Shown: positions 57,496 through 64,000 of the stretch, piece by piece
How positions within the stretch are numbered: position 1 is the stretch's first letter
Layout of the letters: each line of letters begins with the position of its first letter
Assembly: GCF_000407485.1 (NCBI RefSeq)
Contig: NZ_ASWD01000003.1
Span: 248,001-312,000, forward strand
Origin: Enterococcus pallens ATCC BAA-351
Lineage (GTDB): Bacteria; Bacillota; Bacilli; Lactobacillales; Enterococcaceae
Direction: 5' to 3'
Length of the DNA stretch: 64,000 bases
Notes under the pieces: generated by a model
The model's input: only the letters and a program-made list of their open reading frames with translations
The model's database searches: none
What the model was told of the DNA's origin: nothing
Made by a program: the position numbers and the translations under genes

Positions 57496-57711
57496 ATGAA
57501 ATGCGAGATTGTGCCTGAGCGCTGCATTGCCTGTGGCCTGTGCCAAGCGTTGGCGCCGCACTTTTTTGATTATACAGATGAGGGCATCGTGACCTTTATC
57601 GGCGAGCCTCATGCACTGCAGGAATTTGTTCCTGAAGAAGAACAGCCTGGGGTCATTCAGTCAGCCAAACGCTGTCCGGCCCATGCAATTCTTCTGCATA
57701 ATCCACTATAA
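57496..57711 (+). CDS. fer: Ferredoxin, single [4Fe-4S]
   Basis: 71-residue electron carrier. Cluster ligands: CIACGLC (three Cys) near the N-terminus and the fourth Cys in KRCPAHAI near the C-terminus. ATG 57496 is preferred because AAGG lies 8 bases upstream; a GTG three codons earlier is in frame. It is divergent from ypbB with only 26 bases between, the usual fer-ypbB arrangement in Firmicutes. The redox partner is unknown. Confidence 0.93.
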   Translation: MKCEIVPERCIACGLCQALAPHFFDYTDEGIVTFIGEPHALQEFVPEEEQPGVIQSAKRCPAHAILLHNPL

Positions 57712-57799
57712 CATACGCAAAAGAAAAAAGAATTGACGAATCAATTTGGCAATTTTTTGTCTACTCCATTTAATGAGTCAATTTGTATTTAATTGCAGC

Positions 57800-57833
57800 A
57801 AAAAAGGCCGTCCAACAACTGGATGGCCTTTTC
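57800..57833. terminator. Terminator of ribU (and possibly fer)
   Basis: AAAAGGCC-TCCA with TGGA-GGCCTTTT arms, one mismatch, T/A runs on both sides. 57712-57799 contains nothing else convincing. Confidence 0.85.
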
Positions 57834-57837
57834 ATAG

Positions 57838-58434
57838 TTAGATTGAGCTGTGATGGTGAGTCGTTATCGTTTTCTTGCTTAGCCATGGTAAGAGCTTGGC
57901 ATGCAGGATCAAGAAGGCACCACTGACAATCATTCCTTTAATCAAGTTGAAAGGAACAATTCCCACTAGTACATATTTTCCTAAGCTCATTCCTAGCATC
58001 TGACCCGCAGTTAACCCGAATGCTTTCAAGTAAAGCGGTGTGATTACGAAATAGTTGGCAATACTCATAAAAATAGTCATGGCGAAAATTCCTAAGCCAA
58101 TGCCAATGGCTTTTTTGCGAGCCGTTTGTTGTCTAAACAAATAGAAAATCGGCAGAGTAAACATACTAGAGGCCAAAAAGCTGGCTATATCACCAATTAA
58201 ATTATCAATCGAAAAGCCTGTCGTTACTAGATGAAGCAATGAACGAACAAATGCTGTTGCAACACCCGCCAGCGGACCGAAAATAAACATGTTGATTAAG
58301 ACTGGAATATCACTAAAGTCCAGTTTTAAAAAGGGAAAGATGGGGATAATCGGCAAAGCGATAAATTGCAAAATCAATCCCATGGCTGCGGCCACTGCTA
58401 CGGCTGTCATTTTTTGTAACCTTACGTTCTTCAT
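57838..58434 (-). CDS. ribU: Riboflavin ECF transporter S component
   Basis: Substrate-binding membrane subunit that with the shared EcfAAT energy module imports riboflavin. 198 residues with six membrane helices; family signature regions LDFSDIPVLINMFIFGPLAG and LLHLVTTGFSIDNLIGDIASFLASS. Substrate is supported directly by the FMN riboswitch in its leader. AGGAGG precedes the ATG. The Ecf energy genes are not in this window. Confidence 0.97.
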   Translation of the reverse strand: MKNVRLQKMTAVAVAAAMGLILQFIALPIIPIFPFLKLDFSDIPVLINMFIFGPLAGVATAFVRSLLHLVTTGFSIDNLIGDIASFLASSMFTLPIFYLFRQQTARKKAIGIGLGIFAMTIFMSIANYFVITPLYLKAFGLTAGQMLGMSLGKYVLVGIVPFNLIKGMIVSGAFLILHAKLLPWLSKKTITTHHHSSI

Positions 58435-58492
58435 TAAGAATTCCTCCTGTTGGAATCATCTTCATCGAAGCTTTTCCAGGCTGTCTGTACGT

Positions 58493-58530
58493 AAAAAAAC
58501 TCTATGCTTCAGAAAAAAGCATAGAGTTAC
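58493..58530 (-). terminator. Riboswitch-controlled terminator upstream of ribU
   Basis: 12-bp stem AACTCTATGCTT/AAGCATAGAGTT with T7 after it on the minus strand, located between the FMN aptamer and the ribU ribosome site. Confidence 0.9.
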
Positions 58531-58556
58531 TTGAATACATTCATACCCAAATAAGC

Positions 58557-58675
58557 CTATCTTCTTTATCCAGACTGTACTGTCGGTCTCGGATTTTCAC
58601 CGAGTCGGCTGCTTGCGCAGTTCGTGGACTATCACCACCGGTCGGGATTTTCACCCTGCCCCTGAAGACGAACCT
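58557..58675 (-). promoter_or_regulatory. FMN riboswitch (RFN element)
   Basis: Read on the minus strand, it shows the conserved aptamer landmarks: CTTCAGGGGCAGGGTGAAAA, TCCCGACCGGTGGT, GATAGTCCACGA, CTCGGTGAAAATCCGAGACC, GACAGTACAGTCTGGAT and AGAAGAT. FMN binding should favour the terminator at 58493-58530 and so reduce ribU transcription. Confidence 0.97.
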
Positions 58676-58701
58676 AAAATTATTATTTATTTTGTATCTA
58701 T

Positions 58702-58730
58702 ACTATAGCAAGTTTACTAACAAAAAACAA
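58702..58730 (-). promoter_or_regulatory. Promoter of the FMN riboswitch-ribU transcript
   Basis: Minus strand: -35 TTGTTT (58725-58730), 17 bases, -10 TATAGT (58702-58707) preceded by TGC (extended -10). It lies about 25 bases before the aptamer. Confidence 0.7.
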
Positions 58731-58741
58731 GTAACTTGCTT

Positions 58742-59458
58742 TTATTGTGAACTATTGCGCAGGCCATTAATTTCCTTGGCATTCAATCGGCGAAATTCTC
58801 CTGGGCGAAGCCCCTTCAATGTCAGGTCGCCATAACGCTCTCGTTTCAGCTTTTGTACGGGTAAACCGACTGCTGCCAGCATGTTTTTCACCTGATGATT
58901 ACGTCCTTCGTGGATGGTTAATTCTACAATACTGGTTCCGGCCTTACGATCTGTGGATAAAATCTCAAAGCGAGCAGGCGCTGTTTTGCGCCCTTCAATC
59001 ATGACACCTTTGGCTAACGGATACAAGGTTTTATTATCAGCAAAGCCTTTAACTTTAGCAACATATACTTTGTCAACCTGATGCTTGGGGTGGGACAAGC
59101 GCTGAGAGAAATCTCCATCATTGGTTAACAATAAGATACCGGATGTATCATAATCCAAGCGTCCTACTGGATAAATGCGTTCAGGAATTCCCATGAAATA
59201 ATCGGTAACAACTTTCCGATTTTTGTCATCGGATACCGCAGAGATAACGCCCCGTGGTTTATAGAATAAATAGTATACAGGCTCTTCTTGGTAGATCGGA
59301 ACACCGTCTACTTCAATCCGCTCTTTCTTGGAAACCTTTGTGCCTAATTCAGTTACCACTTCACCATTTACCTTCACACGACCTTCAGTAATTAAGCTCT
59401 CTGCTTTGCGGCGTGAGGCAATTCCAGCGTGGGCAATAACTTTTTGCAATCTTTCCAT
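58742..59458 (-). CDS. rluB: 23S rRNA pseudouridine synthase RluB type
   Basis: Isomerises uridine to pseudouridine in 23S rRNA. 238 residues: N-terminal S4 RNA-binding domain (about 1-60; RLQKVIAHAGIASRRKAE) and catalytic domain with PVGRLDYDTSGILLLTNDG containing the catalytic Asp. RKTAPARFEILS and HEGRNHQVKNMLAAVGLPV are further family motifs. The ATG follows the scpB stop directly, with AAAAGGATG upstream, so it is in the xerD-ribT-scpA-scpB-rluB unit. Confidence 0.95.
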   Translation of the reverse strand: MERLQKVIAHAGIASRRKAESLITEGRVKVNGEVVTELGTKVSKKERIEVDGVPIYQEEPVYYLFYKPRGVISAVSDDKNRKVVTDYFMGIPERIYPVGRLDYDTSGILLLTNDGDFSQRLSHPKHQVDKVYVAKVKGFADNKTLYPLAKGVMIEGRKTAPARFEILSTDRKAGTSIVELTIHEGRNHQVKNMLAAVGLPVQKLKRERYGDLTLKGLRPGEFRRLNAKEINGLRNSSQ

Positions 59459-60040
59459 TTAGCTTTCATCCTTTTCTTTAAAACGATCATAAAATAAATC
59501 CAAGGTTTCTTCATCATCTGTCAGATCGGTTTCCATTTGTTGAACATCAGGTAATTCGGTTAAATCTTTCAACCCAAAATAATCCATAAAATACGCGGTC
59601 GTCCCATAAAGGATTGCTCGTCCTGGTCCTTCCACTCGACCCTTTTCCTCTATTAACTGACGAGCGGCCAGTGTTTGAACGGCGCCACTGGATTGAACTC
59701 CCCGCAGCTCATCGATCTCTCCCCGGGTTATCGGCTGTTTATAGGCAATAATGGATAAGGTTTCTAAGGCGGCCTGGCTTAAGCGATTCGCTAAAGGAGA
59801 GCGGGCAAATTCTTTTAACAATGGGGCGAAATGTTTCTTAGTCGTTAAAACAAATCGATTACCCACCTCTAAAATAGTAAACGCTGAGGAAGCATCATTT
59901 TCGTATTTTTCCCGCAAGGTAGTAAGGGATTGGTAAATCTCAGCGGTAGCCCTTTCCAGGGTATAGGCCATTTCTTCCAGTTCGATTCCCTCTTCTCCTA
60001 CTACAAACAGCAGGGCTTCAATTTGACTTAGTTGGTTCAT
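59459..60040 (-). CDS. scpB: Segregation and condensation protein B
   Basis: 193-residue winged-helix subunit of the SMC-ScpAB condensin, needed for chromosome organisation. Tandem winged helices: QIEALLFVVGEEGIELEEM at the start and SQAALETLSIIAYKQPITRGEIDELRGVQSSGAVQTL in the middle, which is the family signature. The ATG overlaps the scpA stop (ATGA), so it is translationally coupled and probably made in fixed ratio. Confidence 0.97.
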   Translation of the reverse strand: MNQLSQIEALLFVVGEEGIELEEMAYTLERATAEIYQSLTTLREKYENDASSAFTILEVGNRFVLTTKKHFAPLLKEFARSPLANRLSQAALETLSIIAYKQPITRGEIDELRGVQSSGAVQTLAARQLIEEKGRVEGPGRAILYGTTAYFMDYFGLKDLTELPDVQQMETDLTDDEETLDLFYDRFKEKDES

Positions 60041-60783
60041 TTTGCTGCTCCTTTTGTAATAACTATTGGGCCATAGGTGTCGGATTGACTGGCTACAGCA
60101 ATACCTGTTTTCATCAGCTCCAATAAAGCCATGAAGGTAGTAATCATTTCATCCTTCGTATAACGTGAAAAAAGGCTATCCAGCGATAGACTTTCTTGCG
60201 TGCTCATAGCATCAATACGGGCACGAATTTGTTTAACCTTATCTTCAATTGTGATTGAATCACTGCTGACAGTGGTTTCAATCGGTTGATTATTCTTTTT
60301 TCGCTGCAAAACATCGTGCAAGGCCAAAAATAAATCAATCGTGTTTAACTGATTGGCTGGCAACGGCGGCAGCTCTTCTTCATAATCGGATAAATCCATC
60401 GGTGCTTTGGTGTAAAAGAGACTGCGCTCAGCTTCTTTCTCTGAAAGTACAGTAGCCGCATATTTATACTTACGGTATTCCAACAGCTGCTGAACCAACG
60501 CATCACGCGGGTCTTCTCCAACCTCTTCTTCGTAATCATACTCCAGCTCAGGCTTGGGCAGCAGCATCTGACTCTTAATCGACATCAACGTTGCAGCCAT
60601 CACCAAATACTCCCCAGCTACTTCTAGCTCCAGAGTTTTCATGGCATGGATAAAATCCATATATTGCTCCGTTACTTCAGCAATCGGAATATCGTAAATG
60701 TCCAGCTCCAGCTGCTTAATTAAATGCAGCAAAAGATCCAGTGGACCTTCAAAAACATCCAGCTTTAAATTAATTTGTTCCAT
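60037..60783 (-). CDS. scpA: Segregation and condensation protein A
   Basis: Kleisin subunit bridging the SMC heads. 248 residues with the family N-terminus FEGPLDLLLHLIKQLELDIYDIPIAEVTEQY, a variable acidic middle, and a C-terminal winged helix (about 180-245; SLFSRYTKDEMITTFMALLELMK). The ATG starts right after the ribT stop. It is followed by scpB with a 4-base overlap. Order ribT-scpA-scpB is conserved from Bacillus. Confidence 0.97.
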   Translation of the reverse strand: MEQINLKLDVFEGPLDLLLHLIKQLELDIYDIPIAEVTEQYMDFIHAMKTLELEVAGEYLVMAATLMSIKSQMLLPKPELEYDYEEEVGEDPRDALVQQLLEYRKYKYAATVLSEKEAERSLFYTKAPMDLSDYEEELPPLPANQLNTIDLFLALHDVLQRKKNNQPIETTVSSDSITIEDKVKQIRARIDAMSTQESLSLDSLFSRYTKDEMITTFMALLELMKTGIAVASQSDTYGPIVITKGAAK

Positions 60784-61152
60784 CTAGTTTCCTGTCCTTC
60801 TTTTCCACTTAGCCAAGTAGGCCGCAGTGGCCGTTGTTCCAATAATGTGATAATCAGGATAACGCTCCTGCAATTGATCAAGCATTACAAAGCCTAGACC
60901 TTCTCCCCGATAGGAAGGGTTAAGGCTAATATCATGTAAAATGATCTCCCGATCGTTCAGCGTTTCAATGCCTAATACGCCTTGGACGTTATTGGCTGCT
61001 TCATCATAGTAGTAACAATACAGCTGATAACGTTCGCTTTCTTCGTAATGATCAATTTCCTTTAACTTCGGGTATTCTTCTTTTAGATGCTTATGAAAGC
61101 TCAATAAGCCCATTGCAATCTTTCGCTGGTTTTTTCGATAATGAGTAATCAT
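60784..61152 (-). CDS. ribT: GNAT acetyltransferase RibT-like
   Basis: 122-residue single GNAT domain. N-terminal YRKNQRKIAMGLLSF is very like Bacillus RibT, and the acetyl-CoA loop is NPSYRGEGLGFVML (about residues 77-90). In Bacillus ribT is the last gene of the riboflavin operon, just before scpAB. Here it keeps the place beside scpA but no riboflavin synthesis genes are next to it. The acetylated substrate is unknown. GGAGG lies 7 bases before ATG. Confidence 0.88.
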   Translation of the reverse strand: MITHYRKNQRKIAMGLLSFHKHLKEEYPKLKEIDHYEESERYQLYCYYYDEAANNVQGVLGIETLNDREIILHDISLNPSYRGEGLGFVMLDQLQERYPDYHIIGTTATAAYLAKWKRRTGN

Positions 61153-61165
61153 TTTCTTCCTCCAA

Positions 61166-62056
61166 TCACGCTCGTGGGAAAAACTCTTTGTATACTTCGG
61201 TCATACGGCGTTTGGTAATGTGCGTATAAATTTGAGTTGTCGAGATGTCGGCATGGCCCAGCAATTCTTGCACCGTTCGCAAATCGGCGCCATTTTCCAG
61301 CAGATGCGTGGCAAAACTGTGGCGCAGCGTATGTGGCGTCACATCCTTGGTAATTCCTGCTTTAAGTACAATTTGCTTCAAATTCTTCCAGATTCCTTGG
61401 CGGGAAAGCCCTTTTCCGTGATTATTCACAAATAAATGGGTTTCGTTTTGATTCTTCTTGGTTAATAAGGGCCGAGCTTCATTTAGGTAACGCTCCAGCC
61501 AATGAATGGCATAGTCCCCTAGCGGAACAATTCGTTCCTTGTCTCCTTTACCGACCGTCTGCAAAAGTCCCATTTCCAAATGGATATCCCCAAGCTTCAA
61601 GCCAATCAGTTCGCTAACCCGCAAGCCAGTAGCATACATCACTTCCAAAATAGCCCGGTCGCGGATGCCTAGGGTTGTGCTGGTATCCGGTGTGGCAATT
61701 AAGCGCTCCACCTCAGCTAAGGATAATGTTTGCGGCAGCTTTTGAGCCTTTTTAGGACTTTCAATATGCTGCATCGGGTCATGATCGGTATAGCGCTCCT
61801 GACGCAGAAACTGATGGAATCGGCGCAAACTAGAAATCATCCGGGTGATCGTGGTGGATGCTTTGCCTTCGTTTGAGAGCAGTGCTAAAAAGTCCACGAC
61901 AGTATAACGATCGACATCCTGCCAGTTCTTAACGCCCTTTTCTTCCAGGAATAGCAGGTATTGCTTCAAATCTCGTTCATAGCTGGCACGAGTATTTAAT
62001 GACAAGCCCCGTTCAATCGTCAAATAATGTAAATACTCTTTGATTTGTTCGTCCAT
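61166..62056 (-). CDS. xerD: Tyrosine recombinase XerD
   Basis: Partner of XerC at dif. 296 residues with SAM-like core-binding domain (1-85) and catalytic domain: Arg in YATGLRVSE, Lys in GKGDKERIVPL, HTLRHSFATH, LLGHADIST and Tyr in QIYTHI. It is about as similar to the xerC product at 25219 as Xer paralogues usually are; the fur-xerD-scpAB neighbourhood identifies it as XerD. GGTGAGG precedes the ATG. Confidence 0.95.
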   Translation of the reverse strand: MDEQIKEYLHYLTIERGLSLNTRASYERDLKQYLLFLEEKGVKNWQDVDRYTVVDFLALLSNEGKASTTITRMISSLRRFHQFLRQERYTDHDPMQHIESPKKAQKLPQTLSLAEVERLIATPDTSTTLGIRDRAILEVMYATGLRVSELIGLKLGDIHLEMGLLQTVGKGDKERIVPLGDYAIHWLERYLNEARPLLTKKNQNETHLFVNNHGKGLSRQGIWKNLKQIVLKAGITKDVTPHTLRHSFATHLLENGADLRTVQELLGHADISTTQIYTHITKRRMTEVYKEFFPRA

Positions 62057-62085
62057 TTCCTCACCACTTTCGCTTTATCATACCA

Positions 62086-62135
62086 AAAAGTCCCTTGATT
62101 GGATAGTCTTGTCTCACTATCTTTTCAAGGGACCT
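62086..62135 (-). terminator. Terminator between fur and xerD
   Basis: 9-bp outer stem GTCCCTTGA/TCAAGGGAC with inner GATAGT/ACTATC stem; T5 follows on the minus strand. Confidence 0.8.
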
Positions 62136-62166
62136 GTCAAGGCTGAATATCTATCAGACAATTTTT

Positions 62167-62628
62167 TTACGCATTCTGTTCATTTTTCTCTTGGCAGGCT
62201 TGGCAGATTCCATGGAAGGTTAAGCGATGATCCTTCACTTGAAAACGAAAACGTGCTTCCACGATTTGTTCCACGTCACCTAATAGGTCTTCTTCAATTT
62301 CTTCAATATTTCCACATTCTAAACACAACAAGTGGTGATGGAAATGCTCAGCACCTTCCTTGCGCAAATCGTAGCGAGCTAAGCCATCATCAAAGCTGAC
62401 CTTGTCTACGATATGCAAATCGGTCAGAATTTCCAAGGTGCGATAGACCGTTGCTAACCCAATTTCGGGACTTTTACGTTTCACTAAAAAGTAAATTTCT
62501 TCAGCAGATAAATGATCCTTTTCATTCTCCAGCAGTACCAGCAAGGTGGCTTCCCGCTGTGGCGTCAACTTAAAACCAGAATCATGCAATTGTTTTTTTG
62601 TTTTTTGTAGCGCTAACGCTGCATTCAT
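62167..62628 (-). CDS. fur: Ferric uptake regulator Fur
   Basis: Iron-dependent repressor, 153 residues. N-terminal winged helix (about 1-90; GFKLTPQREATLLVLLE, GLATVYRTLEILTDLHIV). The C-terminal dimerisation and metal domain has AEHFHHHLLCLECG (His cluster and CxxC) and HGICQACQEK (second CxxC). Its position beside xerD and a Fur-box-like operator on its own promoter favour Fur over PerR or Zur, although the family paralogues are hard to separate by eye. GTGAGG precedes the ATG. Confidence 0.88.
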   Translation of the reverse strand: MNAALALQKTKKQLHDSGFKLTPQREATLLVLLENEKDHLSAEEIYFLVKRKSPEIGLATVYRTLEILTDLHIVDKVSFDDGLARYDLRKEGAEHFHHHLLCLECGNIEEIEEDLLGDVEQIVEARFRFQVKDHRLTFHGICQACQEKNEQNA

Positions 62629-62683
62629 AGGAATACCTCACTTATTTGTAATTATTATAAACTAGGAGATCAGTTTTTCTTAT

Positions 62684-62702
62684 TCTGATAAGAATCATTA
62701 TA
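62684..62702. promoter_or_regulatory. Putative Fur box on the fur promoter
   Basis: 19-bp site ending AATCATTATA, matching 13 of 19 positions of the classical Fur box by my count. It overlaps the -10 box, and a TTCTTAT/ATAAGAA inverted repeat overlaps its left half. Confidence 0.6.
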
Positions 62703-62725
62703 ATTTATCGCTACAAGTTTCGCAA
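62697..62725 (-). promoter_or_regulatory. Promoter of fur
   Basis: Minus strand: -35 TTGCGA (62720-62725), 17 bases, -10 TATAAT (62697-62702). Start site expected near 62690. Confidence 0.8.
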
Positions 62726-62736
62726 GTGATTCTCAA

Positions 62737-63588
62737 TTAGTTTTTCAAACGAATTTCGCCGGGTTCTTGAATGATCAATTTTTCTTTTAATAGATGGCCA
62801 ATTGCACGCTTAAACTGCCCCTTGCTGATACCAAACATTTGCTTGATTTCCTCTGGGTCAGATTTGTCCCAGACTGACAAACGATGATCGTCTTTTCTTT
62901 GCAGCATTGTCAAAATCATGGCAGCATCATCATTAATTACTTCGTGGGCCCGCGGCTTTAAGGACATGTTTAACGCTCCATCTGGACGAACGCCGATAAC
63001 ACGAGCTTCGACAGCTTCGCCAAGACGCGGTTCTTGATACCGCTCTGAAGGATGGATAAAGCCAATATAAAAGTCTTCTGTCAGCAAGTAAGAACCTGCC
63101 ACCTTCAAACGGTAAACGATGCCTTTTTTGTTCTCGTTTTGCATTTCAGCGGTTCCTTTACGGCTCAGAGAATGGAAAATCGTCTCATCAGCCAAGGTTC
63201 CCCACATGCGTTCCTTTTCATCTACTCGTAGGGTAATCATTAAATAGTCGCCTTTTTTAGGCCAAAGCTCTTTCATCGATGGCAACTCATCTAAAGAAAC
63301 GACAACGTCCTTGTCAGGCAAGCCAATATCAACAAAGGCACCTAAATCTCTACGTACATTGGTCACTTCACCAAAGGCATAATTGCCCATACGGATTTTA
63401 GGCAGGTTTGTAGTAAAAATGGCTTCCTTTTTCTGATTGATGTAGCCGAAGCCTTCCACTGCATCACCAATTTTGTGCTCCTGATCGCTGACTAAACGGA
63501 AGGTTACGCCATTTTTTTGAACAAAATAGGTTGCTTCGTTTTCGTCCATGATCAGAGCTGTAAAGACCCGTCCAATTAATTCATTCAT
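62737..63588 (-). CDS. cvfB: S1-domain RNA-binding protein CvfB
   Basis: 283-residue post-transcriptional regulator of the CvfB/YitL family. Order: three S1-like OB folds (about 1-65, 70-135 including TNVRRDLGAFVDIGLPDKDVVV, and 140-215) and a C-terminal winged helix (about 225-283; EEIKQMFGISKGQFKRAIGHLLKEKLI). In staphylococci CvfB affects virulence gene expression. ATG 63586-63588 was chosen because AAGGAG is 8 bases upstream. No terminator separates it from fur. Confidence 0.93.
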   Translation of the reverse strand: MNELIGRVFTALIMDENEATYFVQKNGVTFRLVSDQEHKIGDAVEGFGYINQKKEAIFTTNLPKIRMGNYAFGEVTNVRRDLGAFVDIGLPDKDVVVSLDELPSMKELWPKKGDYLMITLRVDEKERMWGTLADETIFHSLSRKGTAEMQNENKKGIVYRLKVAGSYLLTEDFYIGFIHPSERYQEPRLGEAVEARVIGVRPDGALNMSLKPRAHEVINDDAAMILTMLQRKDDHRLSVWDKSDPEEIKQMFGISKGQFKRAIGHLLKEKLIIQEPGEIRLKN

Positions 63589-63645
63589 GTTTGTTCTCCT
63601 TTTTCTTATGGGCTCCAGTTTAGAACCCAATTAGGTTCATAGATA

Positions 63646-63673
63646 AAGCCAGGGAAATTCTTCCCCGGCTTGC
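63646..63673 (-). terminator. Probable terminator of the edge-truncated gene
   Basis: AAGCC-GGGAA with TTCCC-GGCTT arms and a short loop. The following T run is short, so it is weak. Confidence 0.5.
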
Positions 63674-63677
63674 TCGT

Positions 63678-64000
63678 CTAGTTTCCGCCATTTCCTCTAA
63701 ACCAACCAGTTTTACAGTTGATTGTAACGACATACATTGGTAAATCGGATGGACTCAAATTTTTGGTTAACGGCGCCTGATTTGAAGTAGCATATAGGTT
63801 GTAATACCCTTCGCCATTCTCAATCCGGGCCGGCTCAACATAATATCCGCCTTCGGTAATATATCCACGGCTCAGACAGGTTTGAATAACCTTTTCCTTC
63901 ACGCCAGGATTCCAGCCCCAAGCAGCATTGCTTAAATCGGCAGTCTGACTTTCATCAGTGCCCATGATTGGCTGATTTGCACCGCCGGAATTCGTTGTGG
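63678..64000 (-). CDS. Unknown protein, N-terminus outside the window
   Basis: The frame is open to the right edge and ends at 63678; 106 C-terminal residues are visible. I do not recognise the family. The visible part is rich in Asn, Gly, Tyr and Trp (SNAAWGWNPGVKEK, GGYYVEPARIENGEGYYNLY) and ends CKTGWFRGNGGN, a composition seen in secreted or surface proteins, but the signal-peptide end is not visible. It lies upstream of cvfB on the same strand with a weak terminator between. Confidence 0.75.
   Translation of the reverse strand, partial: TTNSGGANQPIMGTDESQTADLSNAAWGWNPGVKEKVIQTCLSRGYITEGGYYVEPARIENGEGYYNLYATSNQAPLTKNLSPSDLPMYVVTINCKTGWFRGNGGN

Noticed and set aside
58705-58742. AGCAAGTT/AACTTGCT hairpin after rluB as a terminator
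   Set aside because: The T run is on the plus-strand side, where no gene ends, and the hairpin overlaps the ribU promoter; on the minus strand it has no U tract.
1-64000. CRISPR array, tRNA or rRNA genes, prophage or insertion sequence
   Set aside because: I looked for regular spaced repeats, cloverleaf-like blocks, transposase or integrase motifs other than XerC/XerD, and terminal inverted repeats, and found none. XerC and XerD are in conserved housekeeping positions.

Overview
The window is a contiguous piece of a low-GC Gram-positive (Firmicutes, Lactobacillales) chromosome, most consistent with the genus Enterococcus. The reasons are protein sequences of enterococcal type (CodY, PflB, ParC/ParE, YpmR/YpmS, LacX-like mutarotase), strong AGGAGG ribosome binding sites, frequent TTG/GTG starts, and the conserved Firmicutes blocks rbgA-rnhB-dprA-topA-trmFO-xerC-hslV-hslU-codY and fer/ypbB-recQ-lysM-cmk-rpsA-der-hup. 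The species is not determined. Almost everything is on the minus strand. Plus-strand exceptions are a UPF0316 membrane protein, plsY-nudix, a YitT protein, one small membrane protein and a ferredoxin. I see no rRNA, tRNA, CRISPR array, prophage or insertion sequence.

Layout: 1-7912 is a glycogen operon, glgB-glgC-glgD-glgA-glgP, with glgP running off the left edge. glgD is split by a one-base frameshift in an A7 tract. 8.3-14.9 kb holds a UPF0316 protein, a DUF915 hydrolase with an unrecognised partner, ppaC, and the pyruvate formate-lyase pair pflB/pflA. 15.1-22.4 kb holds topoisomerase IV (parE-parC), a CoA-binding protein, plsY-nudix and a LacX-like mutarotase. 22.4-32.3 kb is the codY block (GTPase RbgA, RNase HII, DprA, topoisomerase I, TrmFO, XerC, HslVU, CodY). 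32.5-42.7 kb has a winged-helix regulator with a degenerate receiver, signal peptidase, an S41-protease-like protein that lacks its catalytic serine, ypmR-ypmS-yozE, DegV, the ABC-F/thyA/folA run, and an autoregulated MarR repressor with a His-rich tail. 42.8-43.1 kb contains a 123-bp non-coding element in two near-identical direct copies, with a possible diverged relative near 52.15 kb. 43.1-49.5 kb carries tRNA maturation (cca), nucleotide clean-up (MazG-like), YitT, YpiB, a TPR protein and a dehydroquinate-synthase-like protein without metal ligands. 50-58.4 kb is hup, der, rpsA, cmk, lysM, recQ, ypbB, fer and an FMN-riboswitch-controlled ribU. 58.7-64 kb is rluB-scpB-scpA-ribT-xerD, fur with a Fur-box promoter, cvfB and an edge-truncated unknown gene.

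Functionally this is core genome: carbohydrate storage, fermentation, chromosome topology and segregation (ParCE, TopA, XerC/XerD, ScpAB, HU), envelope and translation quality control, and nutrient regulation (CodY, Fur, FMN riboswitch). I did not find a clear multi-gene novel defence or biosynthetic system. The most interesting signals are local: the glgD slippery-tract frameshift, a hairpin that appears to set the glgC Shine-Dalgarno spacing, the ribosome binding site of dprA buried in a terminator, two apparent pseudoenzymes, three operators on the MarR promoter, and the duplicated non-coding element. Coordinates, promoters and hairpins were read by eye. Family assignments rest on recognised motifs and not on database searches.
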